Shown here piece after piece: positions 9,330 to 22,169 of a stretch of DNA of 64,000 nucleotides. Origin of the DNA: Argopecten irradians (taxonomy: Eukaryota; Mollusca; Bivalvia; Pectinida; Pectinidae); NCBI RefSeq assembly GCF_041381155.1, contig NC_091134.1, positions 42,119,338 to 42,183,337 of the forward strand. Reading direction: 5' to 3'. Made by a program: the position numbers and the translations under genes. Numbering within the stretch: the first letter of the stretch is position 1; every line of letters starts with the position of its first letter. The notes under the pieces are model-generated. The model had not been told where the DNA came from. It was given only the letters and a program-made list of their open reading frames with translations, and did no database searches.

Positions 9330-12300
9330 TAGATAACGTCACTTGATTCAGACATCAGGTAACCTTCTACAAACAATCCAGTAGCAAATGGTATGATGGA
9401 AAGTCCATTCGGTCAGACAATACACCAGCGAGATGCATGCAAAATATTTGGAGATATTCTTTATATGTGTAATCTGTTGAGGAGAGAATAACAAAAAAAT
9501 GAATTTGGAGATTTACCTACAAGAACGTTTTTTCTCACTTTTAATTGTGGTGGGTTTTTTCTATGAACATAGTTTGAGTACCACACTAATACAAAATCAA
9601 ATGTAAAGTACATGGTATTGTCGATGATACCATGGTTAGTAATTTTGTGGATATATTTAATATGATGCCCTTCTACTTCCGCTTTTATTCTTGGACATTT
9701 TATTACACAGAAATCAGAAACCGGTGTATTGGTGTGTACTGGCATATACGTAACCGTATAAAATTGAACAATATCGTATAAGACACTAAAAACTATTATA
9801 ATGTTTTTATATTAGCTGATTTTTAATATTTTCATTATTTAAGTATCTTTAAAACTTTGTCCAGATCCTGGTAGCCCCAACATTTGATTGTCTGCTGCAG
9901 ATGGAAATGTCAATAAGTCACAAAATTATATTTATCAACATTGTATTTTGAACGTAAGCAAAAGACTCTATGAAAATAAAAGCGACAGAATCGTTTAGTT
10001 ACGACATAATAAGAACTCTGGACCAGAGTAAACTTCTATCAGACTTTGTAATGGAGCAATTTGATTTCGCCTATTACATCTACACATAGAGAGGATATTA
10101 CATGAGTGGCTATGTAATATGAAAATATGTCACATCACATAGTCACGAGTGTAAGATTATATTTATCACATAACTTTTATAATGAGAAATATAAGTGAAA
10201 CTTTTAATTTCATCTCTATGTAAAACAATAGAAATCCGGCTCTGACGTGACGCTTCCGTCTATTGAGACACCAGGTATGAGATAATGACGCCAAATTTAT
10301 ATGTGACGTCACAATAGAGTTATTACACTTGTGTCTTACGATATTTATGACATGGCTGGAAAGGCTAGTTATGTCTTAAATTTCTTTCTGCCATGATTAT
10401 GGTTACTGGTATCTATAGTTGATACTGCTATCATTTGTTTGGACGGTTTGAATTGAAAAAGCCCATAAAAGTCACATTTGTCCTTGGCATGCAAATGACA
10501 ATTGTAAATGATTTCACGTTTATGTGGTATACATAAATTAGCCCTATACATATTATTTACTGTTGTTATGTCGTCTGAGCGTAGAAAGAATGTTTTCAAG
10601 ACAAACTTATATGAAGTATATGTACAACAAATGTTCATGTTTTCAACAACAGTCTTTTTTCATATTCAAAATCCCTAATGGTATCTATTAAGAGCTAGCA
10701 GTTTTCGGACGATGAAAATGTCTTCCTGTATGCCTTTTTGTACAGTATAATTTACAACTAATGCCGGCGTATAAAAAAGAAAATCAATCTGTATGTTGTT
10801 GTACAACCCGCTCAATTAAATGGTGGAAGTACCTGATAGTAACATATGTAATCATATGTTAGAGTTAGTTGATTAAACAAATATGATCCTATTAACCTTT
10901 GCAACAGTACATTTGTTCGCATATTTTGTCATAATTTACAAACAACATCATAAGTTGCATGTCAACAGTAAGCCATGTTGCATACACACTTTGAGCAGCG
11001 GTTATGCAAAACAACTAAAGTCAACGGGGACCAAAACAGTGATGGACTTTCATATCATATCTGGAACTTAAAACTGTAGCATACAGGCACAGCAGAAATT
11101 CCGAAAAAAAAATATGAAAAAGTTACACATACAATGTAGCATGTATGCATTTATTTATAATGATAACGAAATAACTCGAGGTTATAATATCAAGCTATGT
11201 GAACAATGATTACATAGTTTGATTTTAAAAGTCGGCTACTTTAAGAGCAGTACACATGATCTGCCAGATTATGCAATCAATACGACAACTAACACATATT
11301 TTGAAATAACATTACAAGATGAACACTTTCATCTAAATGTAAATCATTTATAGGCATAACAATTACCCAATTTTCATATTTTAAATAAACAATACGTATA
11401 ATGTGTATTTGTTACGAGATATCAGTCCTGAAAAATGCATGAAAATCCAAACCTGGTGTCCAGAAGAAAACGAATTCAAACCAAACTTCAAACTTAACAC
11501 ATGTAGATCAAACAAGCATTGTGAAATCTGTGGTTAATACCGGACGTACTTTCTTTTATTGATATTTGTGAATTTGTAAATAATTTGTAATAAAAAACGA
11601 ATGTTTGCTGCAAATATTAAAGCGATCTTACTTTCGACCAAGGCATTAAGTATGAACACAGTGAGGGCGGACATTCATATAAGATTCTTTCATATGTGGA
11701 TGTAAAGGATATTGTACCCGAGGGTCACGAAATGATGCAAAACCCGAGGTTTGCCGAGGGTTCTACAACATTTTGTGATCCTGAGGTCAGAATAGTCATA
11801 TCCTTCATAACCACTGCTATTATTTCCGCCATTTTGAAATAAAATCGAGAAAAAAATATATTTATATCTATATTTACTACTGTCTAACCCGAGGCTTGCC
11901 GAGGGTTATACTGTCGCGAATCTCCACCGACAGTAGAGATTAAAATTATTTAAATTATTTTGAAATGCCAAAGGTCAAATAAATATTAACATGTGTTGTA
12001 TCAAAACCATCAAAGCAGTCATTTCACCGGATAAATTGAAGGCAGCTTGGCTTCCGACTACGATTATCATTAGGTCAAATTTTAGCACGCGTCTAATGCA
12101 CAAGCGCAAGGTCTAAGGCAATATAAGAATGTCCAATTGGATTGCACAGGAGGTTAATGTTTTTTTGCATATGACGTTTTACTAGTACCTGTTTTACAGT
12201 ACCAAGCGAATATGTTCTAAACGTGCAGGCTGTCCTGCACTGGGAAAGACAGAGAATTCTTACCCTCACTGGAAGTACAGATATCTCTGGTTGATGGGGA

Positions 12301-12621
12301 AGTATATCCCTGTCCTACCCTCTAGGAAAGAATAACCCCATTTCTGTCCCTGTTATTTCCAAAAAATGTTAAATACTACAAATACAGGATGTAAAAAAAA
12401 GAGTGACACAACCATTTGTTTACTAAACAGTATCAATTTGTTTAACTCGTTTCACTGTGACAAAAAGCAATCTAAATCATTTTGAAACATTTAAAGTCAA
12501 GAACATATTATAAAACTCTTGTTTTGGGAGGGATATATATTGGGATATGAAGGATCAGCCTTGGGTTTTACAACATTTTGTAATCCAGAGGGTAGAAAAT
12601 CCCTATCCATCATATCCAAAT

Positions 12622-12975
12622 ATGAAACAGTATTTTGCTGTCATACCTTGACGTTTTATTGAAAATTTACAGCTATAATATCCGGCTATTTTGAAATAAC
12701 TTCGAAAAAAACGCGACAAGTCAATTCTTCATAAATGAAAATTGCGTGATAATTTCAACGGAAATCCAGTTGTTCACATCTTTCATAGAAAACCAGCCCA
12801 GATTCTGAAAAAAAGAGAGATTTTTCCGAGAAAACAGTAATTTTGTTGACGTAGTGACGTTACAAGTCTCTATTGCATTGGTAGCAATGTAATACAGCCT
12901 CAGGCAACATGAGTTGCATTAGACCAGCCAGTATTATACCCATATGTATGTAAGGTATGAGAGAATAATGTATAT
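12622..12975. mobile_element. MITE with CATACCTT-type inverted ends (unit B copy)
   Basis: Same element and position within the duplicon as 2219-2568, with better-kept inverted ends (TGCTGTCATACCTT and GGTATGAGAGAATAATG). Confidence 0.45.
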
Positions 12976-13168
12976 TATATCCAAACCATTTGAATAAAGT
13001 TTTTTCTCCGATTCAATGATATATATGAAAGCAGGTTGTCTTCCGACTGCGATGATTATAGGTCAAAGTTCAGGACACGCAGTTAGTGACTCCTGAAATT
13101 GATCTACATGTATATATGCATTTTAGAAGTAATCAATTTTTCATGACAACATGTTTTCTTATTTACAG

Positions 13169-13284
13169 GAATAGTTTGAGACTGGAAAAACACGTTCACC
13201 GTTGCCCAAAACGAAAAATTTGATAGACTATTCAGAGAAAAAGTAGAAGAACTTGGTCTCAAAATTGATACTACATTTGAATAA
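13169..13284 (+). pseudogene. Orphan SULT last exon, unit B, with early stop
   Basis: 116 bases after TTTACAG, matching the unit A orphan exon. The KVGDW block has become IV-stop-DW through two changes (AAA to ATA, GGA to TGA), so it cannot supply a working C-terminus. The rest still reads [12 protein letters not shown] to the terminal FE-stop. The same stop is present in units C and D, so it arose before those copies separated. Confidence 0.75.
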
Positions 13285-13343
13285 GAGACCATTTCAGTTT
13301 ATTCAAACATCGGGTAACCTTCAAACAATCCAGTACCAAAATG

Positions 13344-13678
13344 CCCCTGCGAGACATTGATGAATAATTCATGAACATTCATGAATAATTTATGAACATT
13401 CATGAATAATTCATTAACATTCATGAATAAATTCATGAATATTCTTCAATTATTCATAAATATTTTCATGCAATTCATGAACTTAAAACTTCATGAATAA
13501 TTTAGGAAAAATATTTCATTAACATTCATGAATCCTTTCATTCATAAATTCATTAATGTTTATGAATCTCTTTTATTCATGACATCAGGAATATTCATGA
13601 ACAACCTGCTTATATTCGTGAAAGTTCATGGATCATTCATGAATATTCATGATGTCATGAATACCATCTCGCAGGGTT
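13344..13678. mobile_element. MITE-like element filled with ATTCATGAA repeats (unit B copy)
   Basis: A 335-base insertion with short inverted ends (CCCCTGCGAGA and TCTCGCAGGG) and an interior of some 20 near-copies of the self-complementary ATTCATGAAT motif. Unit A and the complete SULT genes have the uninterrupted sequence (CCAAA-TG-GTATGATGG), so boundaries can be read from the empty sites. No open frame of its own. Confidence 0.65.
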
Positions 13679-14419
13679 GGTATGAGGAAAGTCCATTCGG
13701 TCAGACAATAGACCAGCGAGATGCCCGCAAAGTATTTGAAAATATATCTATATGAGTGATCTGCTGAGGAGAAAATAATAAAATAATTGTGTGTGAAGAT
13801 CTATCTGCAAGAACATCTTCCCCAATTTCAGTTGTGTTTTGTTTGTCACTTTTTATCTTTTTAGATATTTTTACCATTTTTATGCTTTAGTTAAGTCTTG
13901 TTTGGTAAAAAAAGTTTCGTAATACCTGCTATAGATATACGTAAACATAATGTTACGTTCACTTTTAAAACCGGTATACGCATGGAACTATCTGCAAGAA
14001 TACGTAGTCAATGTAGATTACTATCATAAAAATATTACATGAAGTACAATTTTGTATTACAATAATTGTACATTATTGACAATTATTGATGTTTTCAGCT
14101 ATGAAATTCATAATACGTATAATTTGCATGTATTGTGTGATTGTATTTCCGAAAACATGCATGAAAACCTACACCTGGTGACCATAGGAATATAAAATTA
14201 AAACAAAATTTAAACTTAACATATAGAGGGACCGCAAAATTAAATAAAAAATAGATTTCTAGAAATCCCATTTTGGACACAATATTTCATAGAAGGGTGA
14301 ATGTATGGGATCCTACTGATTTGGTAATCAGAGCGCACCAGTTTCAACTGTTTAATATAAAGGTTGGGAAATACATGTAGATATGAAATTTGTAATTGTA
14401 AAATTATATCAAGTCTGTT

Positions 14420-14955
14420 TCTGCAAGGACGTATATGAGCAGGATAAGACACACTGGGTTTTGGAGAAGTACAACACATGAGCTTTTGTGTTTGTGCACT
14501 GACCGTGCCGATGGGCGACGACCGGTTTTCCTTTTATATCCGTCGGCGCAGCCTTTGATTTAGCTTGCGGGTGCAAGGGTTTCCGTCTTACTTTCTGAAG
14601 CGGGCCGTCATTTCATGAATTGTCGTATTTTTTTTAACGAAATTTTCAGACATATCTTCTAAATCTTCCGTCCTTAAAGCAAGTAACTAACGTTGTGAAA
14701 TTTAATGATATTTACATTGGTGTTTCGTTTGACTAGATAAGACAAGTATTTATTTTTATTCTCGGTTCATGGGTGTCTCGGGTGATGTTTAGTAGTGAAA
14801 AGAGACAATGACGAATACTTCTCACTTATAAATCCTTGTCTCACTTATAAATCCTTGTCTCACTTATAAATCCTTGTCTCACTTATAAATCCTTGTCTCA
14901 CTTATAAATCCTTGTCTCACTTATAAATCCTTGTCTCACTTATAAATCCTTGTAA
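14420..14955. repeat. Block absent from unit A, ending in a 19-bp minisatellite
   Basis: Units B, C and D carry about 530 bases here that unit A lacks. The first 400 hold no recognisable gene. The last part (14821-14953) is seven copies of TCTCACTTATAAATCCTTG. Counts are 7, 9 and 9 in B, C and D. Confidence 0.75.
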
Positions 14956-15469
14956 GAGGAGGTAATCCAGATTAGAATTTTATCAAATTTGTGGCCAATG
15001 TTTGGCGCGGAATTCAACACAAGATGGCAACCCACCTAAAAGTTTAGCAAGATTGTAAATCTTAAAAAGTTTTTATTCAGAGGTATCTTAGATGACCTTC
15101 AAGATTAGTGATGAGTGACCAGACTTCGACACTTCATTAAACCTGGACATTGGCAAACGTTAACATTGTCGTCCATGGGAAATTATTTGGTTCTGCGGTC
15201 TCTAGATCAAACAAGCTTTGATGCTGGTTGAATTCTAAGTAAATATATCTCCATCACAAGAACCCTCACAAAAAAAATCATTTTCACGCCTACAAGTTTA
15301 ACAAGAGATCCCAGAGGGATCTTGGCGCCCACCAAAGAATGATCAATGTCTGACAATGGAAAGAGGGATCTTTTCCCTGCTTTTCAAACTTTTTCAAACA
15401 CACTACATATAAAATTTGAGACAGATCGCTATAGTACTTTCTAAGAAATAGTGGTAACAAACTTCAACA

Positions 15470-17320
15470 ATGAAATCTAAGATGGCGGCCGGTTGACAAT
15501 CCTGTTTACCGATCAGTCCCGAAAGGCATTACGCATCAGTCCTATGCACAACTAGGGTACAAGGGGAACCTATGCATGGAATTTGAGAAAGATCCCTTCA
15601 GTACTTTCTGAGAAATAGCGATAACAATCTTTAACTATCAAAATCCAAGATGGCCGTCAGTCGGCCATCTTGTTGACCGATCGGTCCCAAAATCCAATAT
15701 GCACAACTAGGATCCTAGGGGAACCTGTATATGAAAATTGAGAAAGATCCCTTCAGCACTTTTTGAGAAATAGCGGTAACAAACTTTAACTATCAAAATC
15801 GAAGATGGCCACCTGTCGGCCATCTTGTTCATCAATCGGTCCCAAAATGCAATATGCACAACTAGGGCCCTAGGAAAACCTATATATGAAATTTGAGAAA
15901 GATCCCTTCGGTACTTTTTGAGAAATACCGGTAACAAACTTTAACTATCAAAATCCAAGATGGCTGCCTGTCGGCCATCTTGTTCACCGATCGGTCCCAA
16001 AATGCAATATGCACAACTAGGGTGCTAGGGGAACCTGTATATGAAATTTGAGAAAGATCCCTTCAGCACTTTTTGAGAAATAGTGGTAACAAACTTTAAC
16101 TATCAAAATCCAAGATGGCCACCTGTCGGCCATCTTGTTTACCGATCGATCCCAAAATGCAATATGCACAACTAGGGTCCTAGGGGAACCTTTATATGAA
16201 ATTTGAGAAAGATCCCTTCAATACTTTTTGAGAAATAGCGGTAACAAACTTAAATTATCAAAATCCAAGATGGCCGCCTTTCGGCCATCTTGTTCACCAA
16301 TCGGTTCCAAAATGCAATATGCACAACAAGGGTCCTAGGGGATCATGTATATGAAATTTGAGAAAGATCCCTTTAGCACTTTTTGAGTAATAGCGGTAAC
16401 AAACTTTAACTATCAAAATCCAAGATGGCCGCCTGTCGGCCATCTTGTTCACCGATCGGTCCCAAAATCCAATATGCACAACTAGGGCCCTAGGGAAACC
16501 TGTATATGAAATTTGAGAAAGATCCCTTCAGTACTTTTTGAGAAATAGCGGTAACAAACTTTAACCATCAAAATCCAAGATGGCCGCCTGTCGGCCATCT
16601 TATTGACCGATCGGTCCCAAAATGCAATATGCACAACAAGGGTCTTAGGGGAACCTACATATGAAATTTGAAAAAGATCCCTTTAGCACTTTCTGAGAAA
16701 TATAATCAAAATCCAAGATGGCCACCTGTCGGCCATTTTGTTTACCGATCGATCCCAAATGCAATATGCACAACTAGGGGTCCTAGGGGAACCTTTATAT
16801 GGAAATTTGAGAAAGATCCCTTCAATACTTTTTGAGGAAATAGCCGGTAAACAAACTTAATTTATCATTATCCAAGATGGCCGCCTTCGCCTCTTGTTCA
16901 AACCAATCGGTTTCAAAATGCAATATGCACAAACAAGGGTCCTAGGGGATCATGTATATTGAAATTGAGGAAAGATCCCCTTTGAGCACTTTTTGAGTAA
17001 TAGCGGTAAACAAACTTTAACTATCAAAATCCAAGATGGCCGCCTGTCGGCCATCTTGTTCACCGATCGGTCCCAAAATCCAATATGCACAACTAGGGCC
17101 CTAGGGAAACCTGTATATGAAATTTGAGAAAGATCCCTTCAGTACTTTTTGAGAAATAGCGGTAACAAACTTTAACCATCAAAATCCAAGATGGCCGCCT
17201 GTCGGCCATCTTATTGACCGATCGGTCCCAAAATGCAATATGCACAACAAGGGTCTTAGGGGAACCTACATATGAAATTTGAAAAAGAGCCCTTTAGCAC
17301 TTTCTGAGAAATAGCGGTAA
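15470..17320. repeat. Tandem core of the Helitron (about 155-bp units)
   Basis: Each unit contains AATCCAAGATGGCCGCC, then TCGGCCATCTTGTTCACC (a GATGGC/GCCATC inverted pair), GTCCCAAAATGCAATATGC and GAGAAAGATCCCTTCAG. One unit near 16680 is shortened. The stretch about 16880-17320 nearly repeats 16290-16730, pointing to block duplication inside the array. Confidence 0.85.
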
Positions 17321-17332
17321 CAAGAATTGTTA

Positions 17333-17372
17333 ACGGACGGACGGACGGACGGAAGGACGGACGGACGACGGA
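17333..17372. repeat. ACGG microsatellite of the Helitron
   Basis: Runs of GGAC/ACGG units with small interruptions between the tandem core and the 3' hairpin. Confidence 0.85.
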
Positions 17373-18795
17373 CCACGGACGAAAGGCGATTTGAATAGCC
17401 CACTATCTGATGATGGTGGGCTAAAAATGTTACACAAATTATACACAAGCGCTACTGGCATTGAGTGATGTTTTTGATTGACCATTCTGTCCATCACTCC
17501 TTTTCAGAAGACATCGTTGGTTACCCACGTACGTATCACCCGACACTCCGGTTGCGTACATGTAGGCCATTCCTAAACTCAGAAATGCTAACCGTTTGTG
17601 ATATCTGTTTGCTGCCTATGATACATGACTTCGGGACAGGTCGTGCTTCGTGTGTACCAAAGGGAAAAGAACAAAAAACCAGACAAGTTTGATTATTGAA
17701 ATTGGCCGATTTTATTGATTAATAAACGACATTTGAAATTGACTTGCTTTTCGACAAGTGATATTTCAATCATAAACAAAGGTATGATATAAATAATTTG
17801 GTACTTGGTGGGGATACAAAAACGCCACACATAAACGTAGAAAATTATAAGATGATAAAACCAGAGGTCTTCATTTAACATCACACAAACAAGATACTGA
17901 CTTGATATCAACGGCAATGTTGTTAATATATCATTACTCTCGAATAATTAATCTGCAACATGTACTAACTCTTTCTATTACAAGGTTTGATGATAGGGGA
18001 CGGAGGTGGGCTGCTTCTCAATTCCAAAGTAACACGGTACAAATTTCGGTCCTTGACTTGTGTCCATCTCAAAAATGATCTCCTGTTACAGTGGCTGGCC
18101 CAGTGTAGATTAGTGCGGTAGAGGCCATTCCTAAACTCAGAAATGCTAACCGTTTGTGATATCTGTTTGCATCTGCCTATGTACAAGATAAAATCATTTA
18201 ACCTCTGGTCATGTAAATAGTGTCAGGTCACACTAATATACTGATAGCCTATATTAAATGAACCCCAATATATGTTTAGATATTGTCTACACAAAACACG
18301 GACGGAGGAAGGTAATGCTTCATCATTATTTAAATTGTTATTTCATCATCGTGATCTGTTCTAAACGTAACGATAAAGATACCAATCCCTTTATTTACAG
18401 AGTGATGTTAATCACATATCAATACATCAATTATTCATTATTTTATTGCTCTTTGTTATCGAGTTATTACTTTATCAATCACATGAATAAATATCCGCCA
18501 TGTATGATGTCTGTAGTCTTCGTCTAAGGTCAATTCTTAACTTCACCAAGTTGATATTGCATTATCTATTTGCATTTATCCCACACTGAATATTTTGAAT
18601 TTTGAATATTACAAATTTTGTCTACTATATATATATATATAAATTTAATTTAATCCAAGAGACTTTTGACAAAGACGTCGTACTATTTGTGGATAGGCCT
18701 TCGCATTGTAAGATACCGAGAATCTTCCATTATCGGATCACATAATGCATTATAATCATCTCTGTATACATAAGCTTGAAAATATATTATACGTA

Positions 18796-19000
18796 CTTTC
18801 TTTTATTGATATTTGTGAATTTCTAAATAAGTTTTGATCAACAGAATACACACAACATCCTCCTCACAAGATCAAACAAGCATTGTGAAATCTGTGGTTA
18901 ATACCGGACGTACTTTCTTTTATTGATATTTGTGAACTTCTAAAGAAGTTTCGATCAACAGAATACATACAACATCCTCCTCACAAGATCAAACAAACCT
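18796..19000. repeat. 115-bp tandem duplication at the unit B deletion junction
   Basis: ACGTACTTTCTTTTATTG and the following 100 bases (including GATCAACAGAATAC and CAACATCCTCCTCAC) occur twice in tandem, immediately after the point where unit B jumps from SULT upstream sequence to sequence downstream of the gene. The junction shows the shared bases CGTAC. Confidence 0.7.
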
Positions 19001-19977
19001 TTGTTAAGCCTACGAACTTAAACATGAAGTAATTCGATACACAATACAAGTTTTATCTATGTTACTGGTATTTCGTTGTTTATTAATGACCATTCTGTTC
19101 AATACATTTATTTATTCTGTGACATTTTTCGACAATTTGAAGGATGTGAAAGTCATTTACATGTACCTCATTTACCCGATTTACCTGATCTTCGGTCTGT
19201 ATAGCAACAATATAATCATTCCTAAAATCAGAAACGTGGACCTCCACATACTATCCATTTTGATAACCAATTCACAAGGGACTATATAAGAAGCACAATG
19301 GATGCATGGACTCGTAGTTTAAAAGTGCATCATTACAGTTCACATGCACTTGAGCGAGTGACTGCGTTTTTCCTCTATGTCGGTCTGACGAGCAAATAAA
19401 CATCATTTTTAGAGGTTAACCATCAACACTCCGCTACAACTGCTGATAATAACTACGGAATGCCATTGGTTATAAGGTCTGTAAAGTCACATCGCAATCT
19501 GAAAACGTTGCGCACACGTCATGAACACCATGTAAGGATTGCATTATCTGTCCTCATAGCCTGCTGTGTTTTAGAGAAACAAAGGGAAGTTACTCTAACT
19601 AGTATCAATTGCCCAAGATGATGTTGTCGCTTCCGACAGAAACATGTATGTTGCAATGTAAAATTGGCATACAGTATAATTGCTGATCACAATTTATCAT
19701 AGATGCTGTGCGCATATGTTTATAGAGTACACCGTGTTTTTATTTGTATAATAAATTGGCGAACAATATATGTACAGTCGCATCACAATGCCATAATTAT
19801 ATATAAGTTATATATGGCATACCTATAGTAAAACTTAGGCATTTCACTTGAACACGCAACTTTCAAACCTCTGTTTGGGACAGAAGTTCGCAGAGTGCAA
19901 CCGTGAGCAAGTTGTAATTAAAATTCACCATGTTAGAGAAGTTCATTCCCGTCTGTTTAGACAAACTTGACGCTCCA

Positions 19978-20370
19978 TCAACAATCAAAAGCATGTCTGA
20001 CATACGACGGACTTTCCTCAGCCGTACTTACGGCCGACGGACTTCCCGGGAGATATCTGAGCGGGATGGACCATCGATCAGTGTGTTTGCGTAGATAATG
20101 CCACTCAAGCTCCTGGCCCAAAAATGACATCGTCTTTTTCTTCAGTAACTGTGTATTCGGGAGGCGGATGATGCTTAGGCGAGCTTCGTGATTTTGCAAG
20201 AAAATATTTTACGGGGCGTCGTTTTTTTCTTGGTCTTTAACACATTGAGGACGTCACTCTGAGCAATATCAGTACTATTCGGCACTGCCAGAAGTATTGC
20301 ACCAACAGACCCAGATCACCCTGGGACGAATGACGATCATCCGGGGCACTGATGTATCGACGAATGTTTA
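19978..20370 (-). pseudogene. Broken copy of the last exon of the PLAT membrane gene (unit B)
   Basis: Matches the parent exon at 43366-43760 along its length, keeping FLGQELEWHY, the SPS-VSTA-ESPS stretch and the terminal Cys-stop. It has several indels, including a loss around the segment that in the parent encodes ACGSSTQTV, so the frame is interrupted. No upstream PLAT exons accompany it, since the duplicated segment ended inside intron 5. It is a duplication relic, not a gene. Confidence 0.75.
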
Positions 20371-21446
20371 GCTGAAAATATTAAAGCGATCTTACTTTCG
20401 ACCAAGGCATTAAGTATGAACACAGTGAGGGCGGGCATTCATATAAGATTCTTTCATATGTGGATGTAAAGGATATTGTACCCGAGGGTCACGAAATGAT
20501 GCAAAACCCGAGGTTTGCCGAGGGTTCTACAACATTTTGCTATCCTGAGGTCAGAATAGTCATATCCTTCATAACCACGTATGAAAGAGTATTTTTCTCT
20601 CATAACTCGACGGTGGTTTTTTTTGCAATTTTACTACTATGATTTCCGCCATTTTGAAATAAAATCGAGAAAAAAAATATATTTATATCTATATTTACTA
20701 CTGTCTAAACCGAGGCTTGCCGAGGGTTATACTGTCGCGAATCTCCACCGACAGTAGAGATTAAAATTATTTAAATTATTTTGAAATGCCAAAGGTCAAA
20801 TAAATATTAACATGTGTTGTATCACAAAACCATCAAAAGCAGTCATTTCACCGGATTAAATTGAAAGCAGCTTGGCTTCCGACTACGATTATCATTAGGT
20901 CAAATTTTAGCACGCGTCTAATGCACAAGCGCAAGGTCTAAGGCATATATAAGAATGTCCAATTGGATTGCACAGGAGGTTAATGTTTTTTTTGCATATG
21001 ACGTTTTACTAGTACCTGTTTACAGTACCAAGCGAATATGTTCTAAACGTGCAGGCTGTCCTGCACTGGGAAAGACAGAGATAATTCTTACCCTCACTGG
21101 AAGTACAGATATCTCTGGTTGATGGGGAAGTATATCCCTGTCCTACCTCTAGGAAAGAATAACCCCATTTCTGTCCCTGTTATTTCCAAAAAATGTTAAA
21201 TACTACAAATACAAGGATGTTAAAAAAAAGAGTGAGACAACCATTTGTTTACTAAACAGTATCAATTTGTTTAACTCGTTTCACTGTTACTTAAAACAAT
21301 CTAAATCATTTTGAAACATTTAAAGTCAAGAACATATTATAAAACTCTTGTTTTGGGATATATATTGGGATATGAAGGATCAGCCTTGGGTTTTACAACA
21401 TTTTGTAATCCAGAGGGTAGAAAATCCCTATCCTTCATATCCAAAT

Positions 21447-21800
21447 ATGAAACAGTATTTTGCTGTCATACCTTGACGTTTTATTGAAATTTTACAGCTA
21501 TAATATCCGGCCATTTTGAAATAACTTCGAAAAAAAACGCGACAAGTCAATTCTTCATACATGAAAATTGCGTGATAATTTCAACGGAAATCCAGTTGTT
21601 CACATCTTTCATAGAAAACCAGCCCAGATTCTGAAAAAAAGAGATTTTTCCCGAGAAAACAGTAATTTTGTTGACGTAGTGACGTTACAAGTCTCTATTG
21701 CATTGGTAGCAATGTAATACAGCCTCAGGCAACATGAGTTGCATTAGACCAGCCAGTATTATACCCATATGTATGTAAGGTATGAGAGAATAATGTATAT
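21447..21800. mobile_element. MITE with CATACCTT-type inverted ends (unit C copy)
   Basis: Same element and place as in units A and B. Confidence 0.45.
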
Positions 21801-21993
21801 TATATCCAAACCATTTGAATAAAGTTTTTTCTCCGATTCAATGATATATATGAAAGCAGGTTGTCTTCCGACTGCGATGATTATAGGTCAAAGTTCAGGA
21901 CACGCAGTTAGTGACTCCTGAAATTGATCTACATGTATATATGCATTTTAGAAGTAATCAATTTTTCATGACAACATGTTTTCTTATTTACAG

Positions 21994-22109
21994 GAATAGT
22001 TTGAGACTGGAAAAACACGTTCACCGTTGCCCAAAACGAAAAATTTGATAGACTATTCAGAGAAAAAGTAGAAGAACTTGGTCTCAAAATTGATACTACA
22101 TTTGAATAA
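21994..22109 (+). pseudogene. Orphan SULT last exon, unit C, with early stop
   Basis: Same as the unit B exon, including the stop in the KVGDW block (IV-stop-DW) and the terminal DTTFE-stop. Confidence 0.75.
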
Positions 22110-22169
22110 GAGACCATTTCAGTTTTATTCAAACATCGGGTAACCTTCAAACAATCCAGTACCAAAATG

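Larger units (their letters stand above)
1692..11600. repeat. Sulfotransferase duplicon, unit A
   Basis: The left end is placed where similarity to 12062 onward (unit B) starts, just inside the LINE fragment. The right end is where unit A falls into the remnant of the PLAT last exon (about 11600) before the next unit. Contents: orphan SULT last exon (2763-2878), a private MITE (4354-4597) and an intact SULT gene (6371-9329). It lacks the ATTCATGAA element and the 19-bp minisatellite found in B, C and D, and most of the PLAT exon. A small segment of 3332-3400 is copied again at 3551-3626. Confidence 0.8.
15300..17422. mobile_element. Pearl-like non-autonomous Helitron (HINE) inserted in unit B
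   Basis: A 2.1-kb element with a unique head (ACAAGAGATCCCAGAGGG...), about 12 tandem copies of a roughly 155-bp core, an ACGG microsatellite (17333-17372), and a terminal hairpin AGCCCAC...GTGGGCT at 17397-17422. This order is the hallmark of bivalve pearl/HINE elements, which move by Helitron proteins supplied in trans. Units C and D keep the empty site (AAGTTT/AAAAATG near 24177 and 35258), so the ends are exact within a base or two and there is no target duplication, as expected of Helitrons. It has no coding capacity. Confidence 0.85.
11601..20385. repeat. Sulfotransferase duplicon, unit B (SULT body deleted)
   Basis: Begins in the PLAT-intron-derived sequence GCAAATATTAAAGCG, carries an orphan SULT exon (13169-13284), the ATTCATGAA element, the 19-bp minisatellite and a private Helitron (15300-17422). 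It then follows the SULT upstream region only to about 18795, where it jumps to sequence that in unit D lies downstream of the SULT gene (about 42040). All five SULT exons are therefore missing. It ends with a broken PLAT last exon (19978-20370). Confidence 0.8.

Noticed and set aside
10883-11071. 62-codon frame identical in units A (10883) and C (31040) as a small gene
   Set aside because: Identity reflects a recent copy or conversion of the whole block; the unit D copy is not open and no motif is seen.
13528-13755. 75-codon frame repeated in units B and C
   Set aside because: It is a translation of the ATTCATGAA array plus flank, not a gene.
14821-14953. Regular 19-bp repeats as a CRISPR-like array
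   Set aside because: Units are directly adjacent with no unique spacers; it is a minisatellite in a eukaryotic genome.
15703-17448. Minus-strand frames within the Helitron core (15707, 16294, 17266) as genes
   Set aside because: They are repeated translations of the 155-bp tandem unit.
18258-18527. 89-codon + frame in unit B
   Set aside because: Same sequence in units A and D is interrupted; spacer, no motif.
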